Source: GCA-003244245 sp035714625 (GTDB lineage Bacteria > Actinomycetota > Actinomycetes > Mycobacteriales > Pseudonocardiaceae). Taken from it: DNA of 16,902 nt. Each line of letters starts with the position of its first letter. Position 1 is the first letter of the stretch. The notes below the pieces were generated by a model, which was not told where the DNA came from, ran no database searches, and saw nothing but the letters and a program-made list of their open reading frames with translations. Made by a program: the position numbers and the translations under genes. Location: the NCBI GenBank assembly GCA_035714625.1, contig DASTLT010000133.1, positions 1 through 16,902 of the forward strand, read 5' to 3'. Shown here one piece after another: positions 6,917 to 14,304 of this stretch.

Positions 6917-9062
6917 CAGCTTGGGCAATGAGCGAGGCGGGTGGGGTGAAGCGGTCGCCGTAGCGGTCGGTCAGTTCCTTGGCGCGGGCCACGAACCCGG
7001 CCAGCCCACCGGGGTAGCCGTGCATGTACTGCACGACACCCCCGGTCCAGGGCGGGAAGCCGATGCCCATGATCGAGCCGATGTTGGCGTCCGGCACCGA
7101 GGTGATGACGCCCTCGTCGAAGCAGCGCACCGTCTCCAGCGCCTCGACGAACAGCATCCGCTCGATCATGTCCTGGAACGGGATGGCGTCCGGGCGGAAT
7201 GGCCCGAAGTGCTCGGCCAGGCCGGGCCACAGCCGGGTGCGCTTGCCGTCGACGTACTCGTAGAAGCCGGCCCCACCGGCACGCCCGGTCCGGGAGAGCT
7301 CGCGCACCATCCGGTCGACGATGGCGTCGGCGGGGTGCGGGATCCAGGTCCCCCCGGCGGCCTCGACCCCGAGGCGAGTCTCCTCACGGATCTTGCGCAT
7401 CAGCTTGAGGGACAGCTCGTCCATCAACTGCAGCACCGGGGCCGGGTAGCCGGCCTGCGAGCTGGCCTGCTCGATCGACGGCGGCGCGGCACCCTCGGCG
7501 AGCATCGCCAGGCCCTCGTTGATGAAGGTGCTGATCACCCGGCTGGTGAAGAAGCCGCGGCTGTCGTTGACCACGATCGGGGTCTTGCGGATCTGCTGCA
7601 CCACGTCCACCGCGGCGGCCAGGGCGGTGTCCGAGGTCTGCTGCCCGCGGATGATCTCCACCAGCGGCATCTTGTCCACCGGGGAGAAGAAGTGCAGGCC
7701 GATGAAGTCGGCCGGGCGGGAGACCGCCGAGGCGAGATCGGTGATCGGCAGCGTGGAGGTGTTCGAGCAGAGCAACGCGTCGGCGTCGACGATGCCCTCG
7801 ATCTCGGCGAAGACCTGCTTCTTCAGTGCCGGGTCCTCGAACACCGCCTCGATCACCAGATCGCAGCCCGCCAGGTCCACCGGGTCGGCGGTGGGGGTGA
7901 TCCGGGCGAGCAGGGCGTCCCGCTGTTCCGGGGTCGACCTGCCCCGGGACACCGCCTTGTCCAGCAGGCCCACTGAGTAGTTCTTGCCCTTCTCGGCGGC
8001 TTCGGTGCTGACGTCCTTGAGCACCACCGCCATCCCGGCACGGGCGCAGGAGTAGGCGATGCCCGCGCCCATCATCCCGGCGCCGAGCACCCCCACCTTG
8101 CGGAAGCGGCGCGGCGGATAGCCGGCTGGGCGGCTGCCGCCCTTGTTGATGTGCTGCAGGTCGAAGAAGAACGCCTGGATCATGTTCTTGGCGACCTGGC
8201 CGGTGGCCAGGTCCACGAAGTAGCGGCCCTCGATCTGCAGCGCGGTGTCGAAGTCGACCTGGGCGCTTTCCACTGCGACGCACAGGATGTGGTGCGGCGC
8301 GGGCATCGGCGCTCCCTTGAGCTGCTTGCGCAGCGTGGCGGGGAACGCGGGCAGGATCTCCGCCAGGTGGCGGTTCGACGGGACCCCGCCGGGAATCCGG
8401 TACCCCTTCACGTCCCAGGGCTGCATCGCGTCCGGGTGCGCCGTGATCCACTCGCGGGCCCGGGCCAGCAGCTCGTCCGGCGAGGCCACCACCTCGTCCA
8501 CGATGCCGATCTCCTTGGCCTCCGCCGGGGCCACCTGCTGGCCCTGCAGCAGCAGCTTCATCAGCGCGTCGGCGATGCCCAGCAGCCGGACACTGCGCAC
8601 CGTCCCGCCGGCGCCGGGCAGCAGCCCGAGGGTGACCTCCGGGAAACCGAGCTTGGCGCCGGGTGCGTCCAACGCGATCCGGTGGTGGCAGCCCAGCGTG
8701 ATCTCCAGCCCGCCGCCCAGTGCGGAGCCGTTGATCGCGGCGACCACCGGGCGGCCGAGCCGCTCCAGCCGGCGAAGCTGGCTTTTCACCAGCGCCACGT
8801 GCCCGCCGAGGGCCACCGCGTCGTGCGGGGTGACGGAGCGGAGACTGTTGAGGTCCGCCCCGGCGAAGAAGGTCTTCTTCGCCGAGGTGAGGATGACCCC
8901 GGTGATCGAGTCCCGCTCGGCTTCCAGGCGGTCCACCGTCTCACCCATCGCCCGGACATAGCGGTCATTCATGATGTTCGCCGACTGCCCCGGATCGTCC
9001 AGGGTCAGCGTGACGATGCCGTCGGCGTCCTGCGCCCACCGGATGGTGCTCTGCTCAGCCAT
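6903..9062 (-). CDS. fadB: enoyl-CoA hydratase / 3-hydroxyacyl-CoA dehydrogenase, beta-oxidation alpha subunit
   Basis: A 719-residue bifunctional enzyme, full length for the family. Residues 1 to about 190 are a crotonase domain with oxyanion-hole FFAGAD (67-70) and NGSALGGGLE; E120 and E142 (FPEV) match the two catalytic glutamates of E. coli FadB. About residues 322-505 are the NAD-binding dehydrogenase domain with GAGMMGAG (327-334) and catalytic H457 (GLHFFSP) and E469. The C-terminal dehydrogenase domains follow (NDSRGFFTSRV near 499). It hydrates 2-enoyl-CoA and oxidises the 3-hydroxyacyl-CoA, passing 3-ketoacyl-CoA to the thiolase encoded upstream. GAGAGGGA at 9066-9073 precedes the ATG. 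It is the last gene of the merR-thiolase operon. The symbol is by function; FadJ-type naming is equally possible. Confidence 0.93.
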   Translation of the reverse strand: MAEQSTIRWAQDADGIVTLTLDDPGQSANIMNDRYVRAMGETVDRLEAERDSITGVILTSAKKTFFAGADLNSLRSVTPHDAVALGGHVALVKSQLRRLERLGRPVVAAINGSALGGGLEITLGCHHRIALDAPGAKLGFPEVTLGLLPGAGGTVRSVRLLGIADALMKLLLQGQQVAPAEAKEIGIVDEVVASPDELLARAREWITAHPDAMQPWDVKGYRIPGGVPSNRHLAEILPAFPATLRKQLKGAPMPAPHHILCVAVESAQVDFDTALQIEGRYFVDLATGQVAKNMIQAFFFDLQHINKGGSRPAGYPPRRFRKVGVLGAGMMGAGIAYSCARAGMAVVLKDVSTEAAEKGKNYSVGLLDKAVSRGRSTPEQRDALLARITPTADPVDLAGCDLVIEAVFEDPALKKQVFAEIEGIVDADALLCSNTSTLPITDLASAVSRPADFIGLHFFSPVDKMPLVEIIRGQQTSDTALAAAVDVVQQIRKTPIVVNDSRGFFTSRVISTFINEGLAMLAEGAAPPSIEQASSQAGYPAPVLQLMDELSLKLMRKIREETRLGVEAAGGTWIPHPADAIVDRMVRELSRTGRAGGAGFYEYVDGKRTRLWPGLAEHFGPFRPDAIPFQDMIERMLFVEALETVRCFDEGVITSVPDANIGSIMGIGFPPWTGGVVQYMHGYPGGLAGFVARAKELTDRYGDRFTPPASLIAQAESGH

Positions 9063-9074
9063 CGTTCCCTCTCG

Positions 9075-9110
9075 TGAAGCCTGTTAGAGCCCTGAAGCCT
9101 GTTAGAGCCC
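9075..9110. repeat. tandem 18-nt duplication between thiolase and fadB-type genes
   Basis: TGAAGCCTGTTAGAGCCC occurs twice with no gap (9075-9092, 9093-9110). A degenerate third copy (TGGCGCCGTTAGAGCC, 9111-9126) contains the thiolase stop codon. The array fills most of the 56-nt gap and ends at the ribosome-binding site of the next gene. Confidence 0.85.
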
Positions 9111-9118
9111 TGGCGCCG

Positions 9119-10342
9119 TTAGAGCCGCTCGATGATGGTGGCGATGCCCATGCCGCCACCGACACACAACGTGGCAAGGCCGTAGCGCAGGTCGCGGCGC
9201 TCCAGCTCGTCGATCAGGGTGCCCAGGATCATGGCCCCGGTGGCGCCCAGCGGGTGTCCCATGGCGATCGCGCCGCCGTTAACGTTGATCTTCTCGTGCG
9301 GCACGTCCAGCTCCCGCATGAAGCGCAGCACCACCGCGGCGAACGCCTCGTTCAGCTCGACCAGGTCGATCTGGTCCATCGTCATGCCCGCCCGCGCCAG
9401 CGCCTTGCGGCTGGCCGGGGCCGGGCCGGTGAGCATGATGGTGGGCTCCTGGCCGGTGACCGCGCCGGCGACGATCCGGGCCCGCGGGGTCAGCCCGAGG
9501 TCGCGGCCGAGCTGCTCGGAGCCGACCGCGACCAGCGCGGCGCCGTCCACGATGCCCGAGGAGTTGCCCGCGTGGTGCAGGTGCTCGATGCGTTCCAGCC
9601 AGTGGTAGCGCTGCAGCGCGACAGCGTCGAAGCCGGCCTGCTCGCCGATGCCGGCGAAGGACGGCTTGAGCGCGGCCAGGCCCTCCATGGTGGCGTCCGG
9701 GCGCATGTGCTCGTCCCGGTCCAGGATGACGACGCCGTTGCGGTCCCGCACCGGAACCACCGAGCGCTGGAAGTAGCCGTTGCTCCACGCCTTCGCGGCG
9801 CGGTGCTGCGACTCCAAGGCGTAAGAGTCGACGTCCTCGCGGGTGAAGCCCTCCAGGGTGGCGATCAGGTCGGCGCTGATGCCCTGCGGAACGAAGCGGG
9901 CCGCGTAGGCGGTCTCCGGGTCCATCGCCAAGGCGCCGCCGTCGGAGCCCATCGGTACCCGGGACATTGACTCGACACCCCCGGTCAGCACCAGGTCCTC
10001 CCACCCGGAGCGGACCTTCATGGCGCCCAGGTTGACCGCCTCCAGCCCCGAGGCGCAGAACCGGTTGACCTGCAGTCCCGGCACGGTGTCCGGCAGCCCG
10101 GCCAGCAGTGCCGCGGCCCGCGGGAGGACCGCGCCCTGATCGCCCAGCGGGCTGACCACGCCGAGCACGATGTCGTCGATCCGGGCCGGGTCGAGGTTGG
10201 GGTGGCGGTTGCGCAGCTCGTCGATCAGGCCGGTGACCAGCGAGATCGGCTTGACGCCGTGCAGCGCGCCGGTCGGCTTGCCCTTGCCCCGGGGGGTGCG
10301 CAGCGCTTCGTAGAGATAAGCCTCGCGGCTGGACACGGTCAT
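9119..10342 (-). CDS. fadA: acetyl-CoA C-acyltransferase (3-ketoacyl-CoA thiolase)
   Basis: A 407-residue thiolase, normal length. It cleaves 3-ketoacyl-CoA with CoA to acetyl-CoA and a shortened acyl-CoA. Visible active-site elements are NRFCASGLEAVN with nucleophile C96, NEAFAAV, NVNGGAIAMGHPLGATGA with about H363, and CVGGGMG with about C393. The ATG at 10342 is chosen because it overlaps the merR stop as ATGA and has AGGGAG 6 nt upstream inside merR. The frame stays open upstream, but that part is antisense-like and unrelated to thiolases. Translation is probably coupled to merR. The 56-nt gap to the fadB-type gene fits one operon forming the trifunctional beta-oxidation complex. Symbol assigned by context. 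Confidence 0.93.
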   Translation of the reverse strand: MTVSSREAYLYEALRTPRGKGKPTGALHGVKPISLVTGLIDELRNRHPNLDPARIDDIVLGVVSPLGDQGAVLPRAAALLAGLPDTVPGLQVNRFCASGLEAVNLGAMKVRSGWEDLVLTGGVESMSRVPMGSDGGALAMDPETAYAARFVPQGISADLIATLEGFTREDVDSYALESQHRAAKAWSNGYFQRSVVPVRDRNGVVILDRDEHMRPDATMEGLAALKPSFAGIGEQAGFDAVALQRYHWLERIEHLHHAGNSSGIVDGAALVAVGSEQLGRDLGLTPRARIVAGAVTGQEPTIMLTGPAPASRKALARAGMTMDQIDLVELNEAFAAVVLRFMRELDVPHEKINVNGGAIAMGHPLGATGAMILGTLIDELERRDLRYGLATLCVGGGMGIATIIERL

Positions 10343-11184
10343 CTGGGGCTCCCTGTGTTCGAAACTGCGGTGGTATCGGTGGATCCGTCGGGGGGGATGT
10401 CGTCGGGCACGGACTCGCGGATCGCCCGGTTGACGGCGAGCTGGAAGCTGGTCACCACCCCGTCCACGGTGATCGGCTTGATCCGCTCGAGCAGCGCGAT
10501 CAGGCGGGCGCGCAGCTCGGGCGGGCGGCCCCGCTCGCGGTACTCGCGCAACACGGTGTCGTGGAACAGGGCCACCAACTCGGTGGCCAGCATGGTGGTG
10601 TGCCGCTCGATGATCCGCTGGGACGCCAACTGCACGGCGAAATCCAGGTCGGCGTCGAGCAGGCTCAGCCCGTGGCTGAGCATCTCGGGGCTGGTCAGCG
10701 TCCACGCCTCGGCACCGTCGCGCCCGTCACTGCCGTCCCTGGCGTCGCGCCCGTCCTGGCCGGCACGGCCGTCCCTGGTGTCACTGGCCGCACTGCCGCG
10801 GCGGAGCACGCCGAGCTGCACCAGCCGGTGGAGCTGGTCGTCGTCCAGGGCGCGCCCCGCGCGGGCGGTCAGCTCGGCCCGGCCCACCGTCTCGGGTGCC
10901 TCCGGCAGCCACGGGGTCAGCAGCGCGCGGTGTAAGGCCAGGTCCTCCGGGGAGCGGTCCAGCGGGATCCGGGCGAGGTAGCCCTCGATCGCGGCCAGCG
11001 TGAAGCCCAGTCCCTGCAGGTCACGGACCAGCTCCAGGCGGGCCACGTGCCGCTCGTCGTAGCGCCCCACCCGGCCCCGCACCTGGGGCGGCGGGATCAG
11101 ATCCATCCCGGTGTAGAAGCGGATGGTGCGCACGCTGATCCCGGTGCGGGTGGCGAGCTCCGCGATGGTGAGCTGGTCCCCCAC
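10339..11184 (-). CDS. MerR family transcriptional regulator of the beta-oxidation operon
   Basis: A 281-residue regulator starting at GTG 11184, with GGGAGGAG 4 nt upstream (11189-11196). The longer ATG reading from 11280 would run through the operator and is unlikely. Residues 6-70 are a MerR DNA-binding domain: LTIAELATRTGISVRTIRFY, then GRVGRYDERHVARLELVRDL, then GFTLAAIEGYL. About residues 144-170 form a low-complexity linker rich in RDG/DGR. The C-terminal 110 residues are helical and of no family I recognise, perhaps an acyl-CoA or fatty-acid sensing domain (inference). First gene of the operon, overlapping the thiolase by 4 nt. It likely controls itself through the palindrome at 11214-11242. 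It contains a TTA codon at 10935-10933. Confidence 0.88.
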   Translation of the reverse strand: MGDQLTIAELATRTGISVRTIRFYTGMDLIPPPQVRGRVGRYDERHVARLELVRDLQGLGFTLAAIEGYLARIPLDRSPEDLALHRALLTPWLPEAPETVGRAELTARAGRALDDDQLHRLVQLGVLRRGSAASDTRDGRAGQDGRDARDGSDGRDGAEAWTLTSPEMLSHGLSLLDADLDFAVQLASQRIIERHTTMLATELVALFHDTVLREYRERGRPPELRARLIALLERIKPITVDGVVTSFQLAVNRAIRESVPDDIPPDGSTDTTAVSNTGSPR

Positions 11185-11213
11185 GGTGCTCCTCCCAGAC
11201 CTGGCAGTGGACT

Positions 11214-11242
11214 CCTTCGTGACAGTAGTACTGTCACGAAGG
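11214..11242. promoter_or_regulatory. 29-bp palindromic operator upstream of merR
   Basis: CCTTCGTGACAGTA and its exact reverse complement TACTGTCACGAAGG flank a single G. The dyad lies 29 nt upstream of the merR start and about 60 nt before the divergent aldolase. It is the natural binding site for the dimeric MerR protein encoded next to it. I see no convincing -35/-10 pair around it on either strand. Confidence 0.82.
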
Positions 11243-11303
11243 TCGTGAGGGGCGTTGTGGGCTATAGCACTCAAACTCACTCACGACTGGTTAACTCGAC
11301 GGG

Positions 11304-12335
11304 ATGCTGGTCAACCTGTACTCGGACACCCAGACCCGCCCGGTCCAGGCCATGCGCGCGGCGATGGCAGCCGCTGCGGTAGGCGACGAGCAGCGCGGCG
11401 ACGATCCCACGGTCACGGCGCTGTGTGCGCAGGTCGCCGAGCTGCTCGGCAAGCCGGCCGCGATGTTCCTGCCCTCCGGCACGATGTGCAATGCGATCGG
11501 CTTCCGGCTGCACACCCGGCCCGGCGACGCGGTGCACCTGCACCCGACCTCGCATCCGATCATCGCCGAGGCGGGAGGCCCGGCGGCGCTGTCCGGTGCG
11601 GTGCTCACCCCGGTCCCCGGAGCCGGCGGCATGTTCACCCCGGACGCCTTGGAGGCGTCGCTGTTCCAGGCCGGGAACCGATACCAACCGCGTTCCCGGC
11701 TGGTATCGGTGGAGCAGACCACCAACCAGGGCGGTGGGCGGGTCTGGCCACCGGAGCAGTGGCGCGGGGTGCTCGCGGTCGCCGCCCGGCACCGGCTGCG
11801 CACCCACCTGGACGGGGCCCGGCTGATGAACGCCGTGGCCGCCTCGGGGATACCGGCCGCGGAATGGGCGCGCGGGTTCGACACCGCATGGATCGACTTC
11901 ACCAAGGGCCTGGGCGCGCCGCTCGGCGCCGTGCTGGCCGGCTCGGCCGAGCTGATCGAGGAGGCGTGGCGCTACAAGCAGATGATGGGCGGGTCACTGC
12001 GCCAGGCCGGCATCGTCGCCGCCGGCTGCCGGTGGGCCCTGGAGCACCACGTCGACCGGCTCGCCGAGGACCACGCCAACGCCCGGATCCTCGCCCAAGG
12101 CCTCGCCGGGCTGCCCGGCGTCACCCTCGACCCGGCCACCGTCGAGACCAACATCGTGGTGTTCGAGCTGGCCGACGCCCCGCTGTTCTGCGCCCAACTG
12201 GAGGCCGAGCACGGAGTCCGGATGGGCGCGCTACAACCCGGCCTGGTCCGCGCGGTGACCCATCACGACGTGAGCACCGCGGACATGCACCGCGCAGTGA
12301 CCGCCGCAGCAGCCGTGCTGAACCGCATCTGTTAA
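11304..12335 (+). CDS. low-specificity L-threonine aldolase / beta-eliminating lyase family
   Basis: A 343-residue PLP enzyme of fold type I, usual length. It opens with NLYSDTQTRP (commonly SDT-TxP), then GDDPTV. FLPSGTMCNAI is the phosphate-binding loop, HLDGAR contains D170 and R173, and WIDFTKGLGAPLG contains the PLP lysine K201. Members cleave L-threonine or L-allo-threonine to glycine and acetaldehyde; substrate range is not visible. The ATG has only a weak purine tract (GACGGG) before it. It is divergent from merR across the operator, so shared control is possible. The XRE-TPR gene starts 18 nt after its stop. The symbol ltaE would be plausible but is not certain. Confidence 0.88.
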   Translation: MLVNLYSDTQTRPVQAMRAAMAAAAVGDEQRGDDPTVTALCAQVAELLGKPAAMFLPSGTMCNAIGFRLHTRPGDAVHLHPTSHPIIAEAGGPAALSGAVLTPVPGAGGMFTPDALEASLFQAGNRYQPRSRLVSVEQTTNQGGGRVWPPEQWRGVLAVAARHRLRTHLDGARLMNAVAASGIPAAEWARGFDTAWIDFTKGLGAPLGAVLAGSAELIEEAWRYKQMMGGSLRQAGIVAAGCRWALEHHVDRLAEDHANARILAQGLAGLPGVTLDPATVETNIVVFELADAPLFCAQLEAEHGVRMGALQPGLVRAVTHHDVSTADMHRAVTAAAAVLNRIC

Positions 12336-12341
12336 TCATCC

Positions 12342-12347
12342 TAAGAT
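12342..12347 (+). promoter_or_regulatory. candidate -10 element for a leaderless XRE-TPR transcript
   Basis: TAAGAT fits TANNNT and ends 6 nt before the GTG at 12354, so transcription would begin at or next to the start codon. CTGAAC at 12318-12323 could be the -35, with 18 nt between. No ribosome-binding site precedes the GTG. Confidence 0.45.
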
Positions 12348-12353
12348 CGCGAC

Positions 12354-13649
12354 GTGAGTCACATCGACCCCGCGGTCTGGGACGACCCCGCGATGCGTCG
12401 CACGCTGGCAGCGCGCGACGTGACCAGTGTGTACCGTCACCTCGTGGCGGCAGGCGTACCGCAGTGCGTGATCGCGGAGGCCACTGGGCAGAGTCAGTCC
12501 GAGGTGTCAGAGATCCTGGCCGGCCGCCGGGTGCTCTCCTACGACGTCCTGGTGCGTGTCGCTGAAGGCTTCGCCCTACCGCGCGGCTGGATGGGCCTGG
12601 CCTACTCGCCAGGCTGCGAACCCGCACCTATGGTGGAGCGGGGACCAGCCAGCGAGCAGGACGACGAGGAAATGAAGCGGCGAAATCTTCTCAGGCATGG
12701 CGGTATGATGGTATTCGGAGCTGCCGTGTTCGGTCAGGTCGAGTCGATCGAGGTGGTGATTGAGCCCACTCCGCAATCCTCGCAACTGGGCATGGCCGAC
12801 GTAGCACGGGTGGAAGCCGTAACGGCTAAACTGCGAGCACTGGATCGCCAGTACGGTGGCATGGGTATTCTGACAGCGGTGAACGCGCAGTACCAGCAGG
12901 GCAATCATCTCATGAAGGCGGCAAGTAACGACGATGTGCGGAAACGGATGGCTGCCGCACTCGCCGATCATGGCAACCTCACCGGATGGGTCGCCAACGA
13001 TGTAGGACTCGGTGCCGCTGCCCGCGTCCATATGTATCGTGCGATGGACTTCGCCGGCTTCTCGGGTGACCGCACGGTGATGGCGGCCACGCTGCGCCAC
13101 ACCGGCAGAATTGAAGCGCACCGAGGTGACCCGAACTACGCACTCAAGTTCTTACAGCTCGGGGAAATGAGTGAACCACCGGCAGCCTTACGTGCCACGA
13201 TCAAGGCGGATCAGGCTAAGCTGTACGCACAACTTGGCGAACACCGATTCGCCCGCGAGGCACTACGAGCGTGTGAAGGTGCTGAGGCCGACTTGCGTGG
13301 GGTGACCGGTGAGACGCGGGCATTGCTTGGTGACCTCAACGGCGCCCATGCTGATCTGACCGCCGCATCCGCGAATCGGACTGCATCCACGGCTCGTTCG
13401 GCAGCAATCGAGGCTTGTCTGCTAGCTACCATCCATGTGCAGGCTCGGGAGCCACGTGGACTCGCGCTAGCCCGGGAAGCAATCGCCGCCGTGGCCGCGA
13501 TTCCAGGGTCAATACGTACCCGGGAGCGGCTACAACCGCTCATTGCGGCACTGGAGGCTTACCCCAGCTCCGACGCACATGAGCTGGTTAGCATGGCGCG
13601 CAAGATCGCAGCGGTACCGGCCGCAGGCCTACCGACTGTGCGGACATAG
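12354..13649 (+). CDS. XRE-type helix-turn-helix regulator with TPR-like C-terminal region
   Basis: A 431-residue protein of the actinobacterial XRE-TPR regulator type. About residues 23-84 are the helix-turn-helix (GVPQCVIAEATGQSQSEVSEILAGRR). Residues 107-127 form a Tat-like segment, MKRRNLLRHGGMMVFGAAVF, which I recall as a common mid-protein feature of the family. From about residue 140 on there are paired helices with TPR character (LRHTGRIEAHRGDPNYALKF, AKLYAQLGEHRFAREALRAC). Targets and ligands are unknown. The GTG start is set by the leaderless-type -10 and by the aldolase stop just upstream. Codon use is less GC-biased than that of its neighbours, with TTA codons at 13152 and 13188, suggesting transfer or low expression. 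It is convergent with the lipoprotein gene. Confidence 0.85.
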   Translation: MSHIDPAVWDDPAMRRTLAARDVTSVYRHLVAAGVPQCVIAEATGQSQSEVSEILAGRRVLSYDVLVRVAEGFALPRGWMGLAYSPGCEPAPMVERGPASEQDDEEMKRRNLLRHGGMMVFGAAVFGQVESIEVVIEPTPQSSQLGMADVARVEAVTAKLRALDRQYGGMGILTAVNAQYQQGNHLMKAASNDDVRKRMAAALADHGNLTGWVANDVGLGAAARVHMYRAMDFAGFSGDRTVMAATLRHTGRIEAHRGDPNYALKFLQLGEMSEPPAALRATIKADQAKLYAQLGEHRFAREALRACEGAEADLRGVTGETRALLGDLNGAHADLTAASANRTASTARSAAIEACLLATIHVQAREPRGLALAREAIAAVAAIPGSIRTRERLQPLIAALEAYPSSDAHELVSMARKIAAVPAAGLPTVRT

Positions 13650-13687
13650 TCCAGGGGTCCGCGTGTGCTGCCTTGTGCTCGCGCTGA

Positions 13688-13719
13688 ACAGAGTGACCAC
13701 GACACAGAGTGACCACGAC
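13688..13719. repeat. tandem 16-nt duplication after the XRE-TPR gene
   Basis: ACAGAGTGACCACGAC occurs twice back to back in the 115-bp convergent gap between the XRE-TPR and lipoprotein genes. No terminator hairpin is evident there. Confidence 0.85.
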
Positions 13720-13764
13720 GGTGAGAAATCCGAACCGCAGTGACGCTCTTCATCGACTGTCTTG

Positions 13765-14304
13765 TCACCGCGTCTTTTTGTTCGTCGACGCCGGGCTGCC
13801 CGGGTGCGCGGCGGCGGGCAGGTGGCAGCCGGTGCTCACCATCAACACTGTGTTGGCGGCAGTGCCAAACAGATACTTCGCACCATAGGGATCGAACCCG
13901 GTGATCTCGTGGTCGCCCGGCCGATCCACGACCCCCTGCGGCGGCCCGAAGCCGTACTCGCCAGTGACCTCAGTAACGATCCGTACCGCATCGCCCCACC
14001 GGTGATCAGGAAGGTTCCCTTTCGAAGTCCACGAGTCCAAAGTCAGGGCCTGCCCCTCGACCCCGTCGCCGCAGCCTGCCCCGCTGAGGTTCCGGTCGTT
14101 GACCCACTGCATCGGCCCGACCTCTGCCGAGAGCCGATCCCGAAGCCGAGCCTGCATCTGCTCGTAAGTCGCCCTGATGTCCTCGATAGGGGGGCGCTGC
14201 GCAAGTGTCGCCATCTTCTCGTCCATGCCTTCTCGCTCCGATTCACCGAAAGTGCAGCCCGCAGCCAGGACGGCAACCGTCAGGGCGACCGCGAGCCACC
14301 TCAT
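13765..14304 (-). CDS. LppA-like lipoprotein
   Basis: A 179-residue lipoprotein. The ATG at 14304 overlaps the previous stop as TGATG; the upstream reading is rejected because the signal peptide begins exactly here. Residues 1-17 are MRWLAVALTVAVLAAGC with the lipidated cysteine at C17. The mature part has RPPIEDIRATYEQMQARLRD near the start and VVDRPGDHEI, DPYGAKYLFG and NTVLMVSTGCHLP toward the end. I recall this as the pattern of mycobacterial and actinomycete LppA-type lipoproteins (PF16708); further cysteines may form a disulfide. It should sit on the outer face of the membrane. Being last in the operon after a secreted-type hydrolase, it could be its immunity or chaperone protein (inference). 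Confidence 0.78.
   Translation of the reverse strand: MRWLAVALTVAVLAAGCTFGESEREGMDEKMATLAQRPPIEDIRATYEQMQARLRDRLSAEVGPMQWVNDRNLSGAGCGDGVEGQALTLDSWTSKGNLPDHRWGDAVRIVTEVTGEYGFGPPQGVVDRPGDHEITGFDPYGAKYLFGTAANTVLMVSTGCHLPAAAHPGSPASTNKKTR

Noticed and set aside
8151..9970. Long plus-strand frames opposite fadB and the thiolase gene
   Set aside because: They are shadows of two enzymes with intact active sites on the minus strand.
11255..12565. A 436-codon plus-strand frame over the aldolase gene
   Set aside because: The product is arginine-rich and disordered, while the other frame has the PLP lysine and family motifs.
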